Shown piece after piece: positions 1 through 8,420 of a DNA stretch of 64,000 nt. Source of the DNA: PALSA-555 sp963731625 (GTDB lineage Bacteria; Actinomycetota; Acidimicrobiia; IMCC26256; PALSA-555). The notes beneath the pieces are model-generated. The model ran no database searches. It saw nothing but the letters and a program-made list of their open reading frames with translations, and was not told the origin of the DNA. Each line of letters opens with the position of its first letter. The stretch's first letter is position 1. The position numbers were made by a program, and so were the translations under genes. The DNA lies in assembly GCA_963731625.1 (NCBI GenBank), contig CAVSWH010000004.1, positions 682,001 to 746,000 on the forward strand, given 5' to 3'.

Positions 1-1
1 C

Positions 2-118
2 GTGACGGGCCACACCTTCGTGGTCGACGGCGCGAACTGGCAACGACGCCACCTGCTGATGCCCGAGTTCGCGCCGATCCGCGAGCAGCTCGGGCGCGGC
101 CCCTTCGAAGGCCCGTGA
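2..118 (+). CDS. SDR family oxidoreductase, C-terminal end (partial)
   Basis: Only the last 38 codons are inside the window, entering from the left edge and ending with TGA at 116-118. The residues VTGHTFVVDGANW match the conserved C-terminal stretch of short-chain dehydrogenases (ITGQ.L.VDGG), which follows the substrate-binding helix and packs at the tetramer interface. The Rossmann fold and catalytic residues lie outside. It is followed 22 bp later by an enoyl-CoA hydratase on the same strand, so it may be the previous gene of a fatty-acid operon. Confidence 0.75.
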   Translation: MTGHTFVVDGANWQRRHLLMPEFAPIREQLGRGPFEGP

Positions 119-140
119 GCGTGACGGACGGGAGGACCCG

Positions 141-947
141 GTGAGTGACGAGGAGTACGTGCGTCTCGAGGTGGAGCCGCCGCTGGCGACGCTCACCCTG
201 TGCCGGCCCGAGAAGCTGAACGCGTGGTCGTGGGCGTCGGCGCGCGCGCTGACCGCCCAGGCCGAGGCGCTGCGCTTCGACGACCGCGTCCGGGCCGTGC
301 TGCTGCGCGCCGAGGGGCGCGCCTTCTGCGCCGGCGTAGACCTCGGCATGCCCGAGGACCGGATCACGGGACGGTCGCCGGCCGAGAAGACACGCAACTA
401 CTACGAGCGCTTCCGGTGGGTGCACGAGCGCTTCCACGTGCTCGCCGACCTGCCCCAGCCCGTGGTCGTCGCCGTCCACGGCTACTGCCTCGGCGCCGGC
501 CTCGAGCTGGCGATGATGGGCGATATCCGGATCGCGGGCACCGACGCCAAGTTCGCGCTGCCCGAGGCGACGGTCGGCGTCGGCATCGACGCGGGCGGTG
601 ACTTGCGCCTCGTCACCGAGATCGGGGCGGGCTGGACCCGCCTGCTCGCGTTCACCGGGCGGCGCATCGACGCCGAGACGGCGCTGCGCCTCGGCATCGT
701 CCAGGAGGTCGTCGCGCCCGACGCGCTCGTCGACCATGCCCGGACGCTCTGCGAGGAGATCGCGGCGAACGCGCCGCTCGCCGTGCAGGCAATCAAGCGC
801 ACGATCAACTTCTGGTCGGAGCGCGGGCTCTCTGAGGCCTCCCAGTTCGTCGCCATGAGCTCGGCGCCCAACTTCGTCTCCGACGACATGGCCGAGGGCT
901 ACCGGGCGAAGGCGGAGAAGCGCGCCGCGCGCTTCGACGGCAAGTAG
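141..947 (+). CDS. enoyl-CoA hydratase/isomerase family protein
   Basis: 268 residues, the usual length of a crotonase-fold protein. It should add water across, or isomerise, the double bond of an enoyl-CoA in beta-oxidation. The two oxyanion-hole segments are visible: GRAFCAGVDL near residue 60 and GYCLGAGLELA near residue 115. The region where hydratases carry catalytic Glu reads LPEATVGVGID. The GTG start is chosen because GGAGGA at 131-136 lies at normal Shine-Dalgarno distance. It converges on the Liv importer gene, ending 17 bp from it. The exact substrate cannot be read from sequence. Confidence 0.85.
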   Translation: MSDEEYVRLEVEPPLATLTLCRPEKLNAWSWASARALTAQAEALRFDDRVRAVLLRAEGRAFCAGVDLGMPEDRITGRSPAEKTRNYYERFRWVHERFHVLADLPQPVVVAVHGYCLGAGLELAMMGDIRIAGTDAKFALPEATVGVGIDAGGDLRLVTEIGAGWTRLLAFTGRRIDAETALRLGIVQEVVAPDALVDHARTLCEEIAANAPLAVQAIKRTINFWSERGLSEASQFVAMSSAPNFVSDDMAEGYRAKAEKRAARFDGK

Positions 948-964
948 CGCGCGGCCCGGCGCAC

Positions 965-3880
965 CTAGAGCTTGGCGCCGAGATAGGCGGCGCTGAGGCG
1001 CTGCTCGTCCGCTTCGGCCCGCGGGCCTTGCCAGACCACCCGTCCGAGCTCAACGAACGCGACGGTGTCCGCGATCCCGAGGACCTCGTGCGCCTTCTCC
1101 TCGACGAGGAGCACCGCCGTGCCGAGCCCGCGCAGCTCCTCGATCGCGTGCAGCACCTCCCGCGCGGCGAGGGGCGCCAGTCCGAGCGTCGGCTCGTCGG
1201 CGATGAGCACCTTCGGTGGTTGCGCAAGCGCGGGCGCGAGGCTCAGCATCTGCTGCTCGCCCCCGGAGAGGAGCCCGGCGCGCTGGCGGCGCCGCTCGGC
1301 GAGGAGGGGGAACCGCTGATAGGCCCGCTCGCGCTCCTCGGTGCGCCGGAGCAGCACCCGCAGGTTCTCCTCCACCGTCAGGCCAGGAAAGATCCCGCGT
1401 GCTTCCGGGACGACGAGCAGCCCCTCGCCGGCGCGCTCGTCGGCGCGGAGGTCCGTGACGTCGCGCCCGGCGAGCTCCACGTGCCCGCTGGTCGGCGCGA
1501 GGAGTCCCGACGCGACATTGCACAGCGTCGACTTGCCCGCGCCGTTCGCGCCGAGCAGCGCGACGACCTGCGCGTCGGGGATCGCCAGATCGATCCCGTG
1601 GAGCACGTCGCCGGCGCCGTATCCGGCGACCACGCCCGAGAGCTGGAGGACCGGCGCCGGGCCGCTCGCGCCGTCCGGCGCGGGCCCGCTCACCGCCGGC
1701 GGTGCCGTCGCCGGCGCGGCCGCGCTGGGGACAGGCGCCGATGCCTCGGCGGCGGCCTGGGCTCGGCGCTCCTTCCTCTGCCGCCGCGCGAGCCGCCGCT
1801 GTCCGACGAGCGCGAGCAGCCCGTCCGGGTTCTGCGCCAGGTTGATCGCGCCGAGGCCGAAGAGGATCGGCGCGAAGTACGACGCGGTCGTCAGGTCGCC
1901 CAGATGACCGGAGAGCGTGCCGCCGAAGGTGGTCTTCAGGAAGTCGTTCCCGAGCCACTGGAAGATCAGCGGCGTGCACGCGAAGGCGAGCCCGGCGAGG
2001 AGCGCACCGCCGGGGCGACGCACCCCGAAGACGACCGCGACGGCGAGCCAGATCAGGCCGATGAGCGGTGGCGCGTTGCCGGCCGACGCAGCGTTCGTCG
2101 TCATCGCGAACAGGACGCCACCGAAGCCAGCGATGCCCGCCGAGACGGCGAAGATCATCAGGCGGGTCCTCGCGGGTGTGAGCCCGGACGTGCGCGCCGC
2201 GACCTCGCTGCTCCGCGCGGCGAGCATCGCCCGGCCCGACGCCGACCGCTGCAGGAAGTAGATCAGCAGTGTGACGAGGCCAAACAGCGCGAGGACGAGC
2301 ACCACCTCGTCACCGGGTTGCGAGAAGTCGAGATGGCCGCCGGCACCGGAGACGAGCTGGCGGTTCAGCCAGTTGAGACCCGGGATGCTGAGCGACGGGG
2401 ACGGGATCGTGTAGCCGACGTTGCCGTGCGCGATGGCCTGGGTGTCGAACGGCACGAGCGACAGGAAGAACGCGAGCGCGAACGTGGCGATCGCGAGCGC
2501 GACCGCGCCGAGGCGGCGCCACGCCACGATCAGCGCGACGAGGAGCCCGAGACCCGCTCCCGCCAGTCCGCCGATCAGCGCCGCGATGGCGAAGTTCAGG
2601 TGGCCGTGGCTGGCGATGAGCGGCGCGTTGATGCCCCAGTTGCGGTCGAGGGCCCATCCCGCGGCGAAACCGCCGGCGACGACGAAGGCCGCTTGCGCCA
2701 GGCTCACCATGCCGCCGAGCCCGGTGACGACCACGAACGACAAGAAGATGATGCCGAACACGATCCCCTGGGCGATGATCCCCTGCTCGTAGCTGTCGGC
2801 TTGCAGAGCGGGGACGCCCGTCCACTGCAGCGCGAACGCCAGCAGCACGAGGGTCCCGATGATCCAGGGGAGCCGGCGTCGCCATGTGGGGACGCCGGCG
2901 CGATGGTCTGGCTGCGGCGCCTCCTCTGACGGCGCCTCGCGTATGAGGAACACGAGGGCGAGCGTGAGGAGGAACGGGATGGCCGAGCGGAAGCCGCTCA
3001 GGTTGTTGAGGAAGTGCGGCAGAAAGCTGTTGCCGTAGCCGGCCACGAGGTCTTGGACGACGCCGAGGGCGAGGCCCCCGGCGAAGGCGATCGGGATGGA
3101 GCGCAGCCCGCTCAGGCAGACGGCCGACAACGAGCCGAACACGACGAGCGTGATGAAGTCGGGGTTCAGCTGGAAGATCGGAGCGATCAGGATGCCGCCC
3201 AGCCCAGCGAGCAAGAAGCTGAGGGCCCAGGCCATGCCCGAGGTGCGCCGCTGGTTGATCCCACGCAGCGACGCGAGGCTGTCCCGATCCACGACCGCGC
3301 GCATCTCGAGTCCGATACGTGTCCGCCGCACGATGAACCACAAGACCACCGCGGCGATCAGGGCCGCCGCGAACACGGACAGCTGGTCGCTGTCGAGATG
3401 GACGGTTGGCAGCCCGATCCAGCCGAACCGAAACACCGTGGGCGGGAACGGGCCGAGCCCAGGTGCCGACCCGCCGGCGCCGATGTCCGCGATCTTGGGC
3501 AGGTTGGAGCCGAACAAGTCGTCGGCGACGGTCTCCACGACCCAGAGGCCGAGTTGCGGCAACGCGACGAGCAGCCCGATCGTGCCGACGATGCGCGCGT
3601 ACACCGGCGCGGTGGAGAGCCGGCGCAGCATGATCCGGTCGAGGAGCAGCCCCAGCGCGGGCGCGAAGAGCAGGACGCTGATCGCGGCCGCGGGGACGAC
3701 CGGGATTCCCTGGCCGGTGTGGAGCTGGTAGTAGAAGTACGCGGTCACGAACGCGACGGCGCCGTGAGCGAAGTTGAAAATGCCGGACGTCTCGTAGGTG
3801 AGGACGAGCCCGGAGGCCATGAGCGCGTAGATGCCGCCCGTGACCGTCCCAGAGATCAGGAAGTTCAGGAACTTCTGCAC
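965..3880 (-). CDS. single-chain Liv-type ABC importer: LivH-LivM-LivF fusion
   Basis: 971 residues combining three proteins that are normally separate. Residues 1-315 are a LivH-type permease, about 335-690 a LivM-type permease, and 744-971 a LivF-type ATPase, joined by an Ala/Pro-rich linker at about 705-743. The ATPase has Walker A GANGAGKST (777-785), signature LSGGEQQ (871-877) and Walker B VLIADEP (891-897). There is no stop or frame change between domains. It would import branched-chain amino acids or a similar small carboxylate. It lies downstream of its binding protein and LivG on the same strand; the second ATPase is supplied in trans by LivG (5279-6094). GTG start with a GGGGG ribosome site upstream. 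The fusion is read directly; the substrate is inferred. Confidence 0.9.
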   Translation of the reverse strand: MQKFLNFLISGTVTGGIYALMASGLVLTYETSGIFNFAHGAVAFVTAYFYYQLHTGQGIPVVPAAAISVLLFAPALGLLLDRIMLRRLSTAPVYARIVGTIGLLVALPQLGLWVVETVADDLFGSNLPKIADIGAGGSAPGLGPFPPTVFRFGWIGLPTVHLDSDQLSVFAAALIAAVVLWFIVRRTRIGLEMRAVVDRDSLASLRGINQRRTSGMAWALSFLLAGLGGILIAPIFQLNPDFITLVVFGSLSAVCLSGLRSIPIAFAGGLALGVVQDLVAGYGNSFLPHFLNNLSGFRSAIPFLLTLALVFLIREAPSEEAPQPDHRAGVPTWRRRLPWIIGTLVLLAFALQWTGVPALQADSYEQGIIAQGIVFGIIFLSFVVVTGLGGMVSLAQAAFVVAGGFAAGWALDRNWGINAPLIASHGHLNFAIAALIGGLAGAGLGLLVALIVAWRRLGAVALAIATFALAFFLSLVPFDTQAIAHGNVGYTIPSPSLSIPGLNWLNRQLVSGAGGHLDFSQPGDEVVLVLALFGLVTLLIYFLQRSASGRAMLAARSSEVAARTSGLTPARTRLMIFAVSAGIAGFGGVLFAMTTNAASAGNAPPLIGLIWLAVAVVFGVRRPGGALLAGLAFACTPLIFQWLGNDFLKTTFGGTLSGHLGDLTTASYFAPILFGLGAINLAQNPDGLLALVGQRRLARRQRKERRAQAAAEASAPVPSAAAPATAPPAVSGPAPDGASGPAPVLQLSGVVAGYGAGDVLHGIDLAIPDAQVVALLGANGAGKSTLCNVASGLLAPTSGHVELAGRDVTDLRADERAGEGLLVVPEARGIFPGLTVEENLRVLLRRTEERERAYQRFPLLAERRRQRAGLLSGGEQQMLSLAPALAQPPKVLIADEPTLGLAPLAAREVLHAIEELRGLGTAVLLVEEKAHEVLGIADTVAFVELGRVVWQGPRAEADEQRLSAAYLGAKL

Positions 3881-3923
3881 CCGTCAGCCCCCACGGCGGC
3901 GGTCGCGTCAAGGTCGTGCCGGC

Positions 3924-3958
3924 GACGGTGGCCGGACCACACAGGCCCGGCCACCGTC
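3924..3958 (-). terminator. intergenic hairpin between binding protein and permease genes
   Basis: Perfect 12-bp inverted repeat (3924-3935 and 3947-3958, arms GACGGTGGCCGG / CCGGCCACCGTC) with an 11-nt loop, in the 91-bp gap between the binding-protein gene and the permease/ATPase fusion. No T-run follows, so it may act as a partial terminator or as a 3' stabiliser that gives more binding protein than transporter, as is common in binding-protein operons. The role is inferred from position. Confidence 0.6.
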
Positions 3959-3971
3959 CGCCGACTTGTCG

Positions 3972-5243
3972 CTAGAAGTTGAGGTTCTTTCCTGTCTTGT
4001 AGTTGAAGTCCGTGTAGCAGCTGAACGGCACCGACACGCTGTACTTCGTCCCGTCGCTCGTGACGAGCGCGCCGCACGGTGAACCTTCGGTCTGCGCCGC
4101 CGGGTACCTCGTCGGACCGACCACCGTCGGGATCTGGTAGGTGAAGTTCTTCATCGCCGCGGCGAACGCCTCCGGCGTGAGGTTCTTCCCCGTCTTCTTC
4201 AGGACCGCGACGAACGCGTCGGCAGAGAAGTAGGCCGAGAGCATGCCCTGGGTGATCTGCACGTTCGGGCCACCGACCGCCTGGATGTTCTTCACGATCT
4301 GCTGCATCGAGGCGTTGGCCGTGTCCTCGGGCACGTCGAACTGCGTGAACTCGAAGTTGCCCTTCGTGAGCGACACCGCACGCGGGTCGTACAGCACCGC
4401 GTTCGTGGCCACGCCTGTGTAGCCAGCCGCGGGCAGCTTCACCACGAGCTGCGTGGTGTTGGGCACCGACGTCGTCAGGAAGATCGCGTCGGGCGGCTTG
4501 CCGTTGTTTGCCGTCAGCATCGCGTTGATGTACGGCGAGTAGTCACCCGGCGGCACCGGCGGCAGCGTGGACTGCACGTAGACCGCCTTGAACCCGGCCT
4601 TCTTGACCTGCGCCTCGATGACCGTGGCGCCGGTCTTGCCGGTGGCGTTGTCCTCGGAGATGACCGCCGCGGTCTTGCCCTTGGCACCGTTCGGGCTGCC
4701 GTGATCCTTGAAGTACTGGTTGATCAGCGCGCCCCAGGTCGTCCCGGTCGTCGGGATGCTCGGCGGCGGCACGATGCAGCCGGTGAACCCGAACGCGTAG
4801 TTGTTCTTGCAGAACGCGGCGTCGATGCCCCAACCGAAGAAGGGCACCTTCTGCTGCGCCAGGTACGGGCCCGCCTGGTCCACGTACGGCGACAGGACCG
4901 GAACGATCGCGAAGACCTGGTCCTGCTCCACGAGCCGCTGCGCCTGGCTCAGGGCGGTCGTGACGCTGCCCTGGTCGTCGGCGCTCTCGACGTAGTTGAT
5001 CTTGCGACCGAAGACGCCGCCCTTGCTGTTCACGACGTTGAACGCGGCCGTTGCGCCGGTCTTCAGCTCGTTCGCCGTGAACTGCGTCTGTTGCGAGAGT
5101 CCGGCCACGGTGATCGAGTTGGCGGTGACGCCGCGGACCTGGGCCTGCGCGCCGGCCGTCCCGTTCGACAGCGCACCGACCAGGCCGAAGGCACTGGCCG
5201 TGGCGACGACGGTCGCGGTTGCGATCCACCTTCTTCGTTTCAC
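3972..5243 (-). CDS. Liv-type ABC importer substrate-binding protein
   Basis: 423 residues; extracellular or cell-envelope receptor for the adjacent single-chain importer. The N-terminus KRRR followed by a hydrophobic run ATATVVATASAFGLVGAL and AGAQA is a classical signal peptide with cleavage around residue 35. The mature part starts GVTANSITVAGLSQQT, typical of the periplasmic-binding fold I (Leu/Ile/Val-binding) family. The GTG start at 5243 is preferred because AAGGGGGGA lies just upstream; an in-frame ATG at 5273 would add ten polar residues. It is 35 bp downstream of the LivG gene and followed by a strong hairpin. The ligand is unknown; amino acids, amides and aromatic acids are all possible in this family. 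Confidence 0.88.
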   Translation of the reverse strand: MKRRRWIATATVVATASAFGLVGALSNGTAGAQAQVRGVTANSITVAGLSQQTQFTANELKTGATAAFNVVNSKGGVFGRKINYVESADDQGSVTTALSQAQRLVEQDQVFAIVPVLSPYVDQAGPYLAQQKVPFFGWGIDAAFCKNNYAFGFTGCIVPPPSIPTTGTTWGALINQYFKDHGSPNGAKGKTAAVISEDNATGKTGATVIEAQVKKAGFKAVYVQSTLPPVPPGDYSPYINAMLTANNGKPPDAIFLTTSVPNTTQLVVKLPAAGYTGVATNAVLYDPRAVSLTKGNFEFTQFDVPEDTANASMQQIVKNIQAVGGPNVQITQGMLSAYFSADAFVAVLKKTGKNLTPEAFAAAMKNFTYQIPTVVGPTRYPAAQTEGSPCGALVTSDGTKYSVSVPFSCYTDFNYKTGKNLNF

Positions 5244-5278
5244 GGTTCCCCCCTTAGTTGTTGATGAGCTCATTTGCC

Positions 5279-6094
5279 TTACTCGCCCAGATAGGCGTTG
5301 CGCACCGCCGGGTTGGCCTGCACCTCCTGGGGCTTGCCGACGGTCAGGATCCGCCCGAGATCGAGGACGGCGACGCGGTCGCACTGCGACATCACGAAGC
5401 CCACGTTGTGCTCCACGAGCAGGACGGCACAGGCCTTCTCGCGTCGGATCTGCTGGATCCGCTCGCCGAGGCGCGCCGATTCGGTGTCGTCGAGCCCCGA
5501 GGTCGGCTCGTCGAGGAGCAAGACGCGGGGCGGATCGACGATGGCGCGGGCGAGCTCCATCATCCGCGCCAGCCCGATCGGGAGCGCGCTCGCCATCTCC
5601 TCGCGGACCCCGGTGAGCCCGCACAGCGCGAGGACCTCTGCCACGCGCTGCCGGCGGTCGCGCTCGCGGTGGCGGCGCGACGGGGCGGCGACGAGATCGG
5701 CGAGCAGCCCGCCACCCCCGCCGCGCCACTCGAGGGCGGTGAGCACGTTGTCTTCGACGCTCAACCACCCGAACGCCTGGACTCGTTGGAAGGTCCGGTG
5801 CAGCCCGCGGCGGGACCGCTGCACCGACGACTTGCGGGTGACGTCCTGTCCCTCGAGCGTGACGGTGCCGTCGTCTGATGCCCGGACCCCGGAGATGACG
5901 TCGAAGAGTGTCGTCTTGCCTGCGCCATTGGGCCCGATGAGCCCGCAGACCTCGCCGGCGCCGACGTCGAGCGCGACCCCGTCGAGGGCGGTGATCCCAC
6001 CGAAGCGCACCGTGATGTCGCGAAGCTGGAGCGCAGCGACCGCGCTGGGACCCTCGTCCGCCGTCCCATCGAGCACGCGCTGTACGGACGTCAC
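5279..6094 (-). CDS. Liv-type ABC importer ATPase (LivG-like)
   Basis: 271 residues. Walker A GPNGAGKTT at 54-62 and Walker B VLLLDEPTSGLDD are intact; the signature is degenerate, LPIGLARMMELARAI, as in many LivG proteins, which means the canonical signature of the heterodimer comes from the LivF domain of the 971-residue fusion. The first 20 residues are an extra polar extension. GTG start with GGGGGGAG upstream. It is the first gene of the leftward importer operon; the probable promoter and an imperfect inverted repeat lie at 6123-6137. Confidence 0.9.
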   Translation of the reverse strand: MTSVQRVLDGTADEGPSAVAALQLRDITVRFGGITALDGVALDVGAGEVCGLIGPNGAGKTTLFDVISGVRASDDGTVTLEGQDVTRKSSVQRSRRGLHRTFQRVQAFGWLSVEDNVLTALEWRGGGGGLLADLVAAPSRRHRERDRRQRVAEVLALCGLTGVREEMASALPIGLARMMELARAIVDPPRVLLLDEPTSGLDDTESARLGERIQQIRREKACAVLLVEHNVGFVMSQCDRVAVLDLGRILTVGKPQEVQANPAVRNAYLGE

Positions 6095-6122
6095 GCCGCG
6101 CAGCTCCCCCCTGTCACTAAAT

Positions 6123-6137
6123 CTGACGGTATATCAG
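6123..6137. promoter_or_regulatory. inverted repeat at the Liv operon promoter, possible operator
   Basis: CTGACGGTATATCAG has CTGA/TCAG half-sites 7 bp apart. Read on the minus strand it contains TACCGT, a good -10 match, upstream of the LivG start. The P450 promoter at 48470-48487 has the same CTGA/TCAG ends around the same TACCGT, with one more base of spacing, so both could answer to one TetR-like repressor. No repressor gene is present in the window. Confidence 0.35.
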
Positions 6138-6534
6138 TTGTTGGAGTCGGTGCAGGGGCGCGCCGGGCCGGCCAGGTCTCGAAACCGCAGGTCAGAGGGC
6201 GTGCGGAGGAGACCGGGCAGTACGCCCGTGGACTCGGAAACCCGATCCGCGCCGAGACTCAGTGACAAGTTCATAGACAGAGGACCCCCCGCTACGGCAA
6301 GAAGCCACTCGTCGTACCCGACGAGCGCGTTACCCACTGAACGCGGCGGTCACAACCAGTGTCGTCGGCGTCGCCAGACGCTGCTATCGCAGTCGGCGAT
6401 CACAACTTCGCCGGTCGCGGTCTCGGTGTCAATGATGCGACCGCCCGACGAGATCCCGCATGTGACGCTCCCCGTATCACTGATCTGCGCCGAACGTGAG
6501 ACGGACGTGCGCCCGACTCGTGGTGCACCTGTTC
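6138..6534. other. 397-bp stretch without a convincing gene
   Basis: Lies between the Liv operon promoter and the end of the DUF1003 gene. It is less GC-rich than the flanks. One minus-strand frame (6134-6337, GTG start) is open for 67 codons but has no ribosome site, motif or family resemblance. Another minus-strand frame around 6365-6480 reads protein-like (GGRIIDTETATGEVVIADC) but has no start codon, and may be the decayed end of a lost gene. No repeat, RNA or insertion-sequence boundary was recognised. Confidence 0.5.
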
Positions 6535-6951
6535 TCAGGGCGCCGTGACAATGCGGTCGTGGATCTCGGTCGTGAGCTGGTGGATTGCCCGCGTGAGCTC
6601 GGTGTTGGACTTGAGCTCCTGTTCCCCGGTTGCGAAGTCATGGTCTGCCTTGGCCTGCTGGAAAGCACCTTGACGGTTCTGGCCGATCATCACGAAGGTC
6701 GATAGAAAGATCGCTTCAAGCGAGACGATTAGCGTCAGCGTCGGCCAAGGGCTTGACTCAATGAACAGCATCCACAGAGCAAAGACGATCGCGTGGATGT
6801 AGACGAAGTTCATCGAGCCGGCAAACGCGGTGATCGCATCAGCTATGCGCAGCTGAAAGTCCGAGGCGCGTTGCGCCTCGTTTTGGAGAACGAAGGGACT
6901 GTGCAGCGGCTTTACGGCTAGACGGTGCGGATCCTGCGCGGGCTGTGTCAT
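6535..6951 (-). CDS. DUF1003 family membrane protein
   Basis: 138 residues. Two membrane helices (about 48-64 and 71-90) joined by the short WPTLTL-type turn, followed by a charged, probably coiled-coil tail. The segments PFVLQNEAQRASDFQLRIADAITAFAGS and FVMIGQNRQ are characteristic of DUF1003. Function is unknown; relatives are small inner-membrane proteins. The ATG at 6951 is chosen because GAAGGAGG lies 8 nt upstream, although the frame stays open further. Codon use has more A/T at third positions than neighbouring genes. It is divergent from the HdeD-like gene, sharing a 139-bp promoter region. Confidence 0.85.
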   Translation of the reverse strand: MTQPAQDPHRLAVKPLHSPFVLQNEAQRASDFQLRIADAITAFAGSMNFVYIHAIVFALWMLFIESSPWPTLTLIVSLEAIFLSTFVMIGQNRQGAFQQAKADHDFATGEQELKSNTELTRAIHQLTTEIHDRIVTAP

Positions 6952-7090
6952 CTCGTTGCCTCCTTCAAATCCAGCTGGTCCTCGAGCGTCGGGTCTTCCG
7001 TGCGAGGGACGCCGTCCCACCACGACGGGCCGGACGTATCGGGGTCATAATCCTCGTCGCGGACTCGCGCCACTTTCAGGAGGGCGGCTC

Positions 7091-7666
7091 ATGGCTAGAG
7101 GACAGCTAGGACAGCTCGAGAGAGAGGTGACCGAGACCTACGCGCGTGGTTGGTTCCTCTTCATCATCACCGGGGTTGTCTGGCTCCTACTGGGCTTCAT
7201 GTTGCTCTCCTATCGCGTGACGTCGATCTCGATCACGGTCATCTTCATCGCGATCGTGTTCTGGATGGGTGCCATCGCGCTCTTCGTGATCTCCGACATG
7301 ACCTCCGGAGCATGGCGAGTCCTGGCGATCGTCGGTGCCCTCGCCGCGCTGGGCGCCGGGATTGGAGCGCTCGTGTGGCCGGCTCCGACAATTCTCGTGG
7401 TCTCGATCTTTGTCGCGTGGTATCTGCTGCTGCACGGCATCGTCGAAGTCCTGATCGCGCTGACCAACACGAACGTCAAAGGCTGGTGGCTGACGCTGCT
7501 CGCTGGGATCATCTCGATCGCCCTGGGCGCGTGGGCGATCGGCAACCCCGACCGGTCCGTGCTTCTTCTTGTCACAATCCTTGGCCTGTACGCCATCTTC
7601 CACGGCGTCGCCGAGTTGATCCTCGGCGTCCAGCTGCACACGGCTCGACGCGACCTCGCGGCATGA
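7091..7666 (+). CDS. HdeD family membrane protein
   Basis: 191 residues with about six membrane helices. The pattern GWFLFIITGVVWLLLGF near the start and repeated helix pairs ending in the GLYAIFHGVAELILGVQ helix match the HdeD/DUF308 fold, linked in enterobacteria to acid stress. ATG start with AGGAGGGCGG upstream. It sits in the same lower-GC patch as DUF1003 and is probably co-regulated with it from the shared divergent promoter region. A stress role is inferred only from the family. Confidence 0.85.
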   Translation: MARGQLGQLEREVTETYARGWFLFIITGVVWLLLGFMLLSYRVTSISITVIFIAIVFWMGAIALFVISDMTSGAWRVLAIVGALAALGAGIGALVWPAPTILVVSIFVAWYLLLHGIVEVLIALTNTNVKGWWLTLLAGIISIALGAWAIGNPDRSVLLLVTILGLYAIFHGVAELILGVQLHTARRDLAA

Positions 7667-7804
7667 TCGACAGCGTCGCGTTCAGGTCGTAGCGACTTCG
7701 GTGGTTGGCCGAGCGTCCGCACGCCGGGATCGTCCCGTGCGACACCGAATCGTCGCGGGAGCGCTGAGCCGCCAAGCCCGCCCTGAGCGGCGGTCCGTTC
7801 GAGG

Positions 7805-8416
7805 TCAGGCCGCGGGCCGGCGGCCGAAGCCCCACACCATGACCGGGTAGTTCGGTCGGTTGCGCCTCGGGAGCAGCCGAGACTCGACGATGATCGGCTT
7901 CAGGAGGTGGCTCACGGCCGCGGTTCGGTTGCCCCACGACTCGACGACGACGTCCTCGAAGCCCGCGTGCTCGATCAGGCGCTGCAGGCCGTCGGGCGTG
8001 AAGCGCCAATAGTCGGCGGGCGCCTCGTGCACGAGATAGAGGAAGGGCGTGACGATCACCACGAGCCCACCGGGGCGGCAGAGCGCGTGCAGTGTCCGGA
8101 CGGCCGTGACCGGGTCGATGACGTGCTCGAGGATGTTGTCGCAGACAACCACGTCGTACTGGTCGTGCGCCACGGGGTCGCACAGGTCGAAGTCGGGGTA
8201 GGTCAGGCGCTCGTAGCTGCGCCAGCCGAGGTCGGCGAACGCGCCGCCGCTGATCTCCACGACGTCGGCGGTCGCGGCCATCGGCTCGAGCGTGGCGTCG
8301 ATCGAGCGGTACGAGGCGGTGCGACACCACGACTGGCGCGGCTCCGGCCATAGCAGGTGACGGACCAGCGGGATCTGACCGACACGGTGTTTCACCCGCC
8401 GCAGGAGCGCGCGCAT
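7805..8416 (-). CDS. class I SAM-dependent methyltransferase-like protein
   Basis: 203 residues. The clearest motif is VVVCDNILEHVIDPVTAVRTLH, the acidic/Glu-His motif of the methyltransferase-11 family, followed by LCRPGGLVVIVTPF, the post-motif strand. The usual N-terminal GxGxG is not obvious; the corresponding part reads ADVVEISGGAFADLGW, so the SAM site may be divergent. The substrate is unknown; HEAPADYWRFTPDGL is often seen in enzymes acting on glycan- or lipid-linked substrates. ATG start 4 bp after the stop of the phosphatase gene, so the two are probably cotranscribed. Confidence 0.75.
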   Translation of the reverse strand: MRALLRRVKHRVGQIPLVRHLLWPEPRQSWCRTASYRSIDATLEPMAATADVVEISGGAFADLGWRSYERLTYPDFDLCDPVAHDQYDVVVCDNILEHVIDPVTAVRTLHALCRPGGLVVIVTPFLYLVHEAPADYWRFTPDGLQRLIEHAGFEDVVVESWGNRTAAVSHLLKPIIVESRLLPRRNRPNYPVMVWGFGRRPAA

Positions 8417-8420
8417 CCGA

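Noticed and set aside
1028..2929. Long open frame antisense to the LivH-LivM-LivF gene
   Set aside because: It is a by-product of extreme GC bias; composition is Arg/Asp/Gln-rich with no motif, while the opposite strand has three complete domains.
6134..6337. 67-codon open frame upstream of the Liv operon
   Set aside because: No ribosome site, no recognisable domain, and it overlaps the promoter palindrome region.
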